Positions 1-5,096 of a stretch of 8,145 nucleotides of DNA are shown here, in pieces. Each line of letters opens with the position of its first letter. The first letter of the stretch is position 1. The translations under genes were made by a program, and so were the position numbers. The stretch comes from Candidatus Sphingobacterium stercoripullorum. GTDB taxonomy: Bacteria; Bacteroidota; Bacteroidia; Sphingobacteriales; Sphingobacteriaceae. The stretch is from the NCBI GenBank assembly GCA_019114715.1, contig DXEZ01000104.1:1-8145 (forward strand), read 5' to 3'. The notes beneath the pieces were generated by a model that was given only the letters and a program-made list of their open reading frames with translations, made no database searches and had not been told where the DNA came from.

Positions 1-5
1 ACATC

Positions 6-1781
6 ATGGAAATTCAAGATAGATTAAAACGGATTAGAGAAGAAATGGCAAAAGCAGGTGTTGATGCCTATGTTATTCCATCTTCTGATCCGCATATGAG
101 TGAATACTTGCCCGATAGGTATAAATGCATTGCCTGGGCGTCGGGGTTTACTGGTTCTGCTGGCACCCTAGTGATAACCAAAGATTTTGCAGGTTTATGG
201 ACCGATGCTCGCTATTTTGTTCAGGGTAATGCGCAGCTTAAAGATACGGGCTATGAGCTAGTGAAGCTAAAAGTACAAGGAGCAGCTGAGTATGCGCAGT
301 GGCTAGGTAGCAAACTATCAAAAGGGGCGAATGTAGCTTTCGATGGTATGCTAGCCTCCGTGCAAGTAGCTATGAGCTTAAAAGATCACCTAGAGCCGCT
401 GGGTATAACCATTGATGGCAACTGCGATTTGATTTCAAAAGTATGGACTAATAGGCCGGAGTTACCCAAAGCTAAAATGTTTCTCATCTCCAAGGAGTGG
501 AGCGGACAAACGGCAAAAGAGCGTGTGGAGTTGGTTCGGAAAGATTTAGCAGATTTGCATGCTGATGGGCACCTGATCTCTACTTTAGACGATACAGCGT
601 GGCTACTGAATATTCGAGGTAGGGATGTTCCATGCAACCCGGTAGTTCTTAGCTTTGTGTATGTTTCTGCCGAAAGGGCCATTTTATTTGTTGATACGGA
701 TAAAGTACAAGAGCAAGACCTACATACGCTCAATGAGCAGGATATAGAAGTAGCACCCTACGATAGCTTGGAGGATTTCCTTTCTAAGCTAGAAGTGAAC
801 TCGGTTTGCTTAGATCCAAAAAGAACCTGCTATAGTATTTTCGAGCAGCTAGCTGAAAAGGCAACTGTCATCGAGGCCATGAACCCTTCAACGATGCTAA
901 AGGCTATTAAGAATGAGGTTGAGGTTGGACACATGCGCCATACGATGGTAAAAGACGGCGTAGCACTAACTAGGTTCTTCAAGTGGCTTGAAGAGAATGT
1001 GCAAGGCGGAGCTCTCAATGAGATTTCTATTGCTGATAAATTACAAAGCTTAAGAGAAGCCCAAGAGGGGTTTGTAGATATTAGCTTCGGTACGATTGCT
1101 GCTTACAAAGATCACGCTGCCCTTCCGCATTATAGCGCTACAAAGGAGGCATATTACGACCTGGAAACTAAAGGTATGCTACTGGTAGACTCGGGCGGTC
1201 AGTACACCTCCGGAACTACGGATATCACGCGCGTGGTGCCTCTAGGGGAAACCACTGAGGAGGAGAAAGAAGATTATACTTTGGTGTTAAAGGCCATGAT
1301 CGATGGTACTTTAGCCGTCTTCCCAGAAGGTACCCGCGGGTATCAGATCGATGCCATTACGCGGCAGTCGCTATGGCAAGCGCAGAAAAATTACGGCCAC
1401 GGCACAGGGCACGGAATTGGATTCTTTTTAAATGTGCATGAAGGCCCCCATGTTTTCAATATGAGCAATGTGGATATTCCAGTGAAGGCAGGGATGATTT
1501 CCTCTATCGAGCCGGGCATCTATAGAGAAGGGAAATACGGTATACGGATAGAAAACCTGGTGTTGTGTAAACCTATTGGCGAGAATGAGTACGGTAAGTT
1601 TCAGGATTTTGAAACACTTACTTTATGCTATATAGATACTTCGCTGGTGAAAAAAGAACTGCTTTCCCCTATGCATATCACATGGTTGAATAAGTACCAT
1701 GAATTTGTGTACAGCAGTTTGAAAGACGATTTGGAACCAGCTGAAAGGGAGTGGTTGAAGCAAAAAACACAAGCTATTTAA
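6..1781 (+). CDS. pepP: Xaa-Pro aminopeptidase (aminopeptidase P), M24B metallopeptidase, three-domain form
   Basis: This 591-residue protein should be a cytoplasmic enzyme that removes the N-terminal residue from peptides with proline in second position, using two metal ions. Residues about 1-300 form the two creatinase-like N-terminal domains; the opening (VIPSSDPHMSEY, then SGFTGSAGT and LWTDARYF) is typical of the family. Residues about 310-530 are the pita-bread catalytic domain. All five metal ligands are visible: Asp395 (LLVDSGGQY), Asp406 (TTDITR), His469 (GHGTGHGIG), Glu502 (SIEPGIY) and Glu516 (RIENL). The substrate-side histidines His465 and His478 are also present. The length matches the roughly 600-residue form shared by Bacteroidetes and eukaryotic XPNPEP1 rather than the roughly 440-residue E. 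coli form. There is no signal peptide. The ATG at 6 fits the usual family N-terminus, but only five bases precede it, so its ribosome binding site is out of view. It is transcribed alone and ends in its own terminator. Confidence 0.96.
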   Translation: MEIQDRLKRIREEMAKAGVDAYVIPSSDPHMSEYLPDRYKCIAWASGFTGSAGTLVITKDFAGLWTDARYFVQGNAQLKDTGYELVKLKVQGAAEYAQWLGSKLSKGANVAFDGMLASVQVAMSLKDHLEPLGITIDGNCDLISKVWTNRPELPKAKMFLISKEWSGQTAKERVELVRKDLADLHADGHLISTLDDTAWLLNIRGRDVPCNPVVLSFVYVSAERAILFVDTDKVQEQDLHTLNEQDIEVAPYDSLEDFLSKLEVNSVCLDPKRTCYSIFEQLAEKATVIEAMNPSTMLKAIKNEVEVGHMRHTMVKDGVALTRFFKWLEENVQGGALNEISIADKLQSLREAQEGFVDISFGTIAAYKDHAALPHYSATKEAYYDLETKGMLLVDSGGQYTSGTTDITRVVPLGETTEEEKEDYTLVLKAMIDGTLAVFPEGTRGYQIDAITRQSLWQAQKNYGHGTGHGIGFFLNVHEGPHVFNMSNVDIPVKAGMISSIEPGIYREGKYGIRIENLVLCKPIGENEYGKFQDFETLTLCYIDTSLVKKELLSPMHITWLNKYHEFVYSSLKDDLEPAEREWLKQKTQAI

Positions 1782-1801
1782 TTGATAATTGCTGCTATTT
1801 T

Positions 1802-1836
1802 AAAACATTGGACTCTAAAAGGTTCAATGTTTTTTT
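1802..1836 (+). terminator. Intrinsic terminator after the aminopeptidase gene
   Basis: AAAACATTGGAC (1802-1813) pairs with GTTCAATGTTTT (1822-1833) around the eight-base loop TCTAAAAG. The stem has one G-T wobble and runs into a T tract (1830-1836). It starts 20 bases after the stop codon, as expected for a rho-independent terminator. It separates the aminopeptidase from the regulator downstream. Confidence 0.85.
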
Positions 1837-1999
1837 ATGGCTTTAAGATGACGAATTCTCTAGTCTGATCAAGGGGGTTGTAATAGTCCGTTCCCCAACA
1901 CGAGAGAAAATATTAAGGGTTCTAGGGCTTGAGAGCCGTTAATTTAATCCATAGCAGCGCTTTCAAAATAAAGTAGAAAATACAGTTTAGGAAAAAGCG

Positions 2000-2007
2000 T
2001 ATATTTG
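2000..2007 (+). promoter_or_regulatory. Candidate Bacteroidetes -7 promoter element for the LacI-type regulator
   Basis: TATATTTG matches the TAnnTTTG -7 consensus of the Bacteroidetes primary sigma factor. A transcript from it would begin near 2013-2016 and carry a leader of about 100 bases. I do not see a good TTTG/TTG -33 element 19-21 bases upstream (the region around 1970-1982 is A-rich), so the call rests on the -7 match and its position. Confidence 0.5.
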
Positions 2008-2106
2008 TAGAGGCATTGTGCTAGGTTATGACTTTGTTTATAGCCCCTTAGCACTGAATTCAAGGATATATAGGGCTTAGGTGTGCAATGCTTGCTATTT
2101 AAAATT

Positions 2107-2112
2107 AGGAGG
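2107..2112 (+). promoter_or_regulatory. Strong Shine-Dalgarno site that sets the regulator start
   Basis: AGGAGG lies four bases before the ATG at 2117. The same frame is open from a GTG at 2081, but that GTG has no ribosome binding site and would put 12 residues unlike the family in front of the usual LacI N-terminus. Strong Shine-Dalgarno sites are uncommon in Bacteroidetes, and neither the esterase nor the GH123 gene in this window has a comparable one. Confidence 0.7.
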
Positions 2113-2116
2113 AGCA

Positions 2117-3127
2117 ATGAATAAAGGAAAACCGGTTACCATTAAAGAAATTGCCAAGAGATTGAAGATTTCGCCATCTACAGTATCTAGAGCGCTTAAT
2201 GATCATCCTAGTATTGGACTAGTAACAACCATACGCGTGAAAAAGATGGCCGAGGAGTTGAATTATGTTCCCAATCAAACAGCCATATTCTTCAAACAAC
2301 GGAAAACATTTACCATAGGTGTTATCGTACCCAGTTTAATGGAACCATTTTTTTCCAAAGCAATCAGTGAAATTGAAGAAATAGCCTCTAAGCAAAAGTA
2401 TACCGTACTGATGGGCCAATCTCTAGACGACGAGGAAAGAGAGCAAAGCATCATTCAAACTTTCCGCAAACATAGAGTGGATGGCGTATTGATCTCCCTG
2501 GGTAAGAATACGCAGGATTTAGCAGCTTTCAAGGTGCTCAGCGATGTATCTATCCCTTATGTGTTTTTCGATTGTGTGCCTTCAGGTAATGATTATAACC
2601 GTGTTTTTTGTGACCTTTATTCCGGTATGGAGGAAGCGCTAATAGCTTTTAAAGACTGTGGACATACTAAAATTGCCCTGATCAATGGCCCCGAACAGCT
2701 TCTCGCAGCCAAGGAAAGGGAAGTTGGCTTTAGAAGGGGACTCAAAAAGCTGGGTTTACCTCTTAATGAGAAGTATATAGTGCATACCAACCTCACCGAG
2801 CAGGGTAATGTTGACGCTATAGAAGAGCTGTTGAATTTACCCGAACGTCCTTCGGCTATTATTTCCTTTAACGACTACGTGACTTTAGATGTGATGAGCC
2901 ATGCAAGAAAACGTGGCGTAGGAATCAACCAAGACATACATTTTATCAGTTTTGCTAATTATCCACTTTGGAAGTATATCGAGAACCCACCCATGGGAAG
3001 TATCGAGCAGTTTCCAGATAAACAGGCGCAGATGGCTACAGAGATGCTCTTTAAGCTTATCGATAAAAAGGAAATTCAAGGTCAGCCGAAAGATTACAAG
3101 CTCAACTCGAAGTTGATTTTACATTAA
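2117..3127 (+). CDS. LacI-family transcriptional regulator
   Basis: This 336-residue DNA-binding regulator should sense a sugar or sugar derivative. Residues 7-27 (VTIKEIAKRLKISPSTVSRAL) are the LacI helix-turn-helix, and residues 50-64 (from NYVPNQTA) are the hinge helix. From residue 66 (TIGVIVPSL) to the end is a periplasmic-binding-protein-like ligand and dimer domain, with recognisable strands at DGVLIS, YVFFDCV, KIALINGP and SAIISFNDYVTL. The length is normal and the frame intact. At the hinge position equal to Leu56 of E. coli LacI, the residue that wedges into the central CpG step, this protein has Phe59. I chose ATG 2117 over GTG 2081 because of the AGGAGG site and the family N-terminus. 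The esterase and GH123 genes lie downstream on the same strand and are plausible targets, but this is inferred from position. The ligand cannot be told from sequence. Confidence 0.93.
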   Translation: MNKGKPVTIKEIAKRLKISPSTVSRALNDHPSIGLVTTIRVKKMAEELNYVPNQTAIFFKQRKTFTIGVIVPSLMEPFFSKAISEIEEIASKQKYTVLMGQSLDDEEREQSIIQTFRKHRVDGVLISLGKNTQDLAAFKVLSDVSIPYVFFDCVPSGNDYNRVFCDLYSGMEEALIAFKDCGHTKIALINGPEQLLAAKEREVGFRRGLKKLGLPLNEKYIVHTNLTEQGNVDAIEELLNLPERPSAIISFNDYVTLDVMSHARKRGVGINQDIHFISFANYPLWKYIENPPMGSIEQFPDKQAQMATEMLFKLIDKKEIQGQPKDYKLNSKLILH

Positions 3128-3260
3128 CTTGTATTTGAGTTAGGTCTTTAAGTAATTGCTATTTTTAGGAGAGCTAGGCAAGTAGGAAGAAAAATAGACT
3201 CGTCTCCAGCCATCGTTTGCTCTTTCAAAGTTAGTTGCATGTTGCTAAAATAAGTTTCAA

Positions 3261-3425
3261 GTGGAATACAGCTCAATCGGTGCAGACCTAATTGATGGTT
3301 TAAATAAAGGGAATCAAAATTCATTGAAGTCCATTTTTACTTTATTTTATAAGCCCTTGTTGTATTTTTCTATGCAATACGTGAAGAATCATCAAGTCGC
3401 CTATTTTGCTATAGGAAACCCGTAG
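3261..3425 (+). pseudogene. Decayed N-terminal fragment of an ECF (FecI-like) sigma factor
   Basis: From the GTG at 3261 to the TAG at 3423-3425 an open frame of 54 codons reads like region 2 of Bacteroidetes ECF sigma factors. It opens with ADLIDGLNKGN, followed by SLKSIFTLFYKPLLYFSMQY and then VKNHQVA. This keeps the family pattern of an L..GL.KG. opening, a ..LF..YY..L..FA..Y core and a VK(D/N)...A end. In an intact gene the next residues would be an EDI(V)Q-type motif, the rest of region 2, a linker and region 4, about 130 further residues. Here the similarity stops near base 3400 and a stop follows; the other two forward frames just after that point do not restore it. In Bacteroidetes such sigma factors usually pair with an anti-sigma factor and drive SusC/SusD-type loci, none of which is present here. 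I infer a remnant left by a deletion. The match is by eye, so a chance short frame remains possible. Confidence 0.6.
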
Positions 3426-3459
3426 TTAGGGATAAAATAAAAGATGAAAAGTTACTCTG

Positions 3460-3506
3460 AGGCTCTTAAAGATTGGCAATTGTCTTTCTTTTAGAGCCTT
3501 TGTTTT
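3460..3506 (+). terminator. Terminator-like hairpin between the sigma remnant and the esterase
   Basis: AGGCTCT (3460-3466) pairs perfectly with AGAGCCT (3493-3499). A second inner helix (AAAGA with TCTTT) extends the stem with a bulge, and a T-rich run (TTTGTTTT, 3499-3506) follows. It lies over 330 bases after the regulator stop but only about 35 after the sigma remnant's stop. It may be the terminator of the lost gene, or the effective end of the regulator transcript. Confidence 0.55.
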
Positions 3507-3577
3507 CTTATATTTATCCACTATATATAAATATTTCCTTTGAAGGCTAATTAAATTAGGAAGAATATACTGGGTCA

Positions 3578-3593
3578 ACCTAAACGGATTGGT
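3578..3593. promoter_or_regulatory. Possible LacI-type operator (quasi-palindrome centred on CG)
   Basis: ACCTAAACGGATTGGT is symmetric at six of eight base pairs about a central C|G step, the geometry of LacI-family operators. It lies 122 bases before the esterase start, where a promoter would be expected. A palindrome of this quality arises by chance about once or twice in a region of this length, so it is only a candidate. Confidence 0.22.
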
Positions 3594-3609
3594 ATCACCA
3601 TACTCACGT

Positions 3610-3630
3610 ATAGCGTCATGTAGCCGCTAT
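3610..3630. repeat. Short inverted repeat in the esterase upstream region
   Basis: ATAGCG (3610-3615) and CGCTAT (3625-3630) are perfect inverted copies around nine bases. The right arm's CCGCT (3624-3628) can instead pair with AGCGG at 3643-3647, so two exclusive hairpins are possible about 70-105 bases before the esterase ATG. This could be leader RNA structure or a protein binding site; function unknown. Confidence 0.35.
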
Positions 3631-3715
3631 TTGAAATCGATCAGCGGTATGTAAGCTTTCTTTAGTATGCTCGGAAAAGGAATAGGTGTAAGAAATTAAA
3701 CATAAACCTATAGGA

Positions 3716-5047
3716 ATGAAATATACTTTTTGGAAAGTAGCATGGACTCTTGTTATAGGAGTAGTTGTAATGGGAGAGCCTGCTTTATATGCGCAGACTC
3801 ATGCTGAGGAGGAGTACTTCAAAGAAAGGATTGTCCGTGCTCATTTGGAAAACAGCTTAATACCTTTTGATAAAGCTAAAAAGTTAAGTTCCAGAAAAGT
3901 TGAACAAGCAAAAAAAGAGGTTTGGAATAATTGGGTGCAAACCGTTCAACAGATCGATACTTTGCCTCCTTTAGTTTCTTATAAACAGGAAGAACCAACT
4001 CTTCACAGTTGGGATATGATAGATGAAGATCCTATGCCTTTTTATTGGATAGAAAAGGTAGATGACCAGGTGGAAGAAAAACGTGCATTATTTTTAAACC
4101 TTCATGGTTCTGGTCCTAAAGATCAGGAGCTAATGGCCACCTTGCAGTGGTCTAAAGTTTATCAGGATAAACCATCGGTTTACTTCATACCGCAAATCCC
4201 CAATGAAAAGCGGTACAGGTGGTGGTTTAAAGCAGAACAATATGCTTGGGAAAAATTATTTCGTTTAGCTATGGTTCATCCAAAGATTGATGTCAATAAA
4301 ATCTATGTTATGGGCATATCCGAGGGAGGCTACGGTAGTCAACGCTTAGGGGCGTTCTATGGCGATTATTTAGCAGGTGCAGGACCGATGGCAGGTGGAG
4401 AGCCTTTAGAAAATGCCCCAGCTAGCAATTATAAATATGTACCGTTATCCCTTCAGACGGGAGAACTTGATGGTGGGTTTGGCCGAAATACATTGACTCT
4501 TCGTGCAAAGCATGTTTTTGACAGTTTAGCTAATAGTAGTAACGATGGGGAGTATGTGCACAATATAGCTTTACAAAAAGGGAAGGGCCACGGAGTGGAC
4601 TATAAAGTGACAACGCCTTGGCTGATCAACTTTCAGCGTACTACAAGGCCTGAGCATATCACCTGGGTGAACTTTCCTATGGACGGTCGTTACCGCAAGG
4701 CATTTTACAATATCGCTATCTTAAATAGCCTAGAGGTATCACCCGATGATACTATGGACCGCGTAGTTTTTGATCTGCGTTTCGATAAAAGCGATAACTC
4801 GGTATACCTTTCAGCTTTAAAAACCGATGCGCACTTGCAGGATTTTAAGGAGCTTTCTAAGGGGACTATAGCTCTGTTTTTAGATGATGAATACTTAGAC
4901 CTTAGTAAAAAGATTAAGGTTTATTATAAAGACAAACTAGTCTATAAAGGTAAACCCAGACTTGACTTACAGAATATTGTTGAGAGTTGCGCCGTATTTG
5001 GAGATCCCAATAGGTTGTTCCCAGCAAAGGTAATCGTTGACTTATAG
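3716..5047 (+). CDS. Exported serine esterase/hydrolase, alpha/beta-hydrolase fold
   Basis: This 443-residue protein starts with a Sec signal peptide (hydrophobic core about residues 8-19, likely cut after Ala26 in ALYA-Q), so it should act in the periplasm or outside. Residues about 105-300 form an alpha/beta-hydrolase domain: LNLHGSG at 128-134 for the oxyanion region, the nucleophile elbow G-I-S-E-G-G with Ser202, a probable acid Asp252 (TGELDGGF), and His292 (GKGHGVDY), in the usual Ser-Asp-His order. Residues about 310-443 form a second, beta-rich domain (from WVNFPMDGRYRKAFY) of the kind found after the hydrolase domain in some exported Bacteroidetes esterases. The substrate is not readable; removing acyl groups from a glycan would suit the neighbouring glycosidase, and a peptidase role cannot be excluded. 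The ATG at 3716 is chosen because the signal peptide begins there; it has no good Shine-Dalgarno site. The next gene follows after 49 bases, so the two are probably co-transcribed. Confidence 0.82.
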   Translation: MKYTFWKVAWTLVIGVVVMGEPALYAQTHAEEEYFKERIVRAHLENSLIPFDKAKKLSSRKVEQAKKEVWNNWVQTVQQIDTLPPLVSYKQEEPTLHSWDMIDEDPMPFYWIEKVDDQVEEKRALFLNLHGSGPKDQELMATLQWSKVYQDKPSVYFIPQIPNEKRYRWWFKAEQYAWEKLFRLAMVHPKIDVNKIYVMGISEGGYGSQRLGAFYGDYLAGAGPMAGGEPLENAPASNYKYVPLSLQTGELDGGFGRNTLTLRAKHVFDSLANSSNDGEYVHNIALQKGKGHGVDYKVTTPWLINFQRTTRPEHITWVNFPMDGRYRKAFYNIAILNSLEVSPDDTMDRVVFDLRFDKSDNSVYLSALKTDAHLQDFKELSKGTIALFLDDEYLDLSKKIKVYYKDKLVYKGKPRLDLQNIVESCAVFGDPNRLFPAKVIVDL

Positions 5048-5096
5048 GCGACCTTAGCGGTAATAATTTTGATTTTTTAAACAACTAACATATACA

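Larger units (their letters stand above)
1782..2116 (+). other. Intergenic region: aminopeptidase terminator and regulator leader
   Basis: These 335 bases hold the aminopeptidase terminator at the left, then about 160 bases in which I see only a small hairpin (GGCT-TGAG-AGCC near 1928-1939). A -7-like box follows at 2000-2007, then a leader of about 100 bases before the regulator. The leader can fold: GTGCTA at 2018-2023 pairs with TAGCAC at 2049-2054, GCATTG at 2013-2018 can pair with CAATGC at 2086-2091, and AGCCC at 2042-2046 can pair with GGGCT at 2073-2077. These pairings partly exclude each other. I recognise no riboswitch class and no protein-coding remnant here. Confidence 0.5.
3128..3715 (+). 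other. Long intergenic region with a gene remnant, a terminator and short inverted repeats
   Basis: No intact gene fills these 588 bases between the regulator and the esterase. They contain a likely ECF sigma factor fragment (3261-3425), a terminator-like hairpin (3460-3506), an AT-rich patch (about 3507-3540), a quasi-palindrome centred on CG (3578-3593) and a short inverted repeat (3610-3630). I see no convincing terminator directly after the regulator stop and no clear TAnnTTTG promoter in front of the esterase, although one is expected somewhere in 3507-3715. Bases 3128-3260 show nothing I can name. Confidence 0.6.

Noticed and set aside
386..1018. Minus-strand open frames opposite the aminopeptidase gene
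   Set aside because: They lie opposite a strongly conserved coding sequence and their translations look like no known protein; they are shadows.
2081..2116. An upstream in-frame GTG that would lengthen the LacI regulator by 12 residues
   Set aside because: It has no ribosome binding site, the added residues are unlike LacI N-termini, and AGGAGG lies just before the ATG at 2117.
2130..2137. AACCGGTT palindrome at the beginning of the regulator gene as an autoregulatory operator
   Set aside because: It is only eight bases, lies inside conserved coding sequence (codons for KPVT), and such a palindrome is common by chance.
3148..3324. A 58-codon minus-strand open frame (starting MNFDSLYLNH) overlapping the sigma remnant
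   Set aside because: I recognise no family in it, and it is partly antisense to the plus-strand sigma-like frame, which has a recognisable pattern. Most likely a chance frame, though a profile search could overturn this.
3444..3494. A 16-codon frame (MKSYSEALKDWQLSFF) that could be a leader peptide
   Set aside because: It lies almost entirely inside the terminator hairpin, has no ribosome binding site, and is too short to separate from chance.
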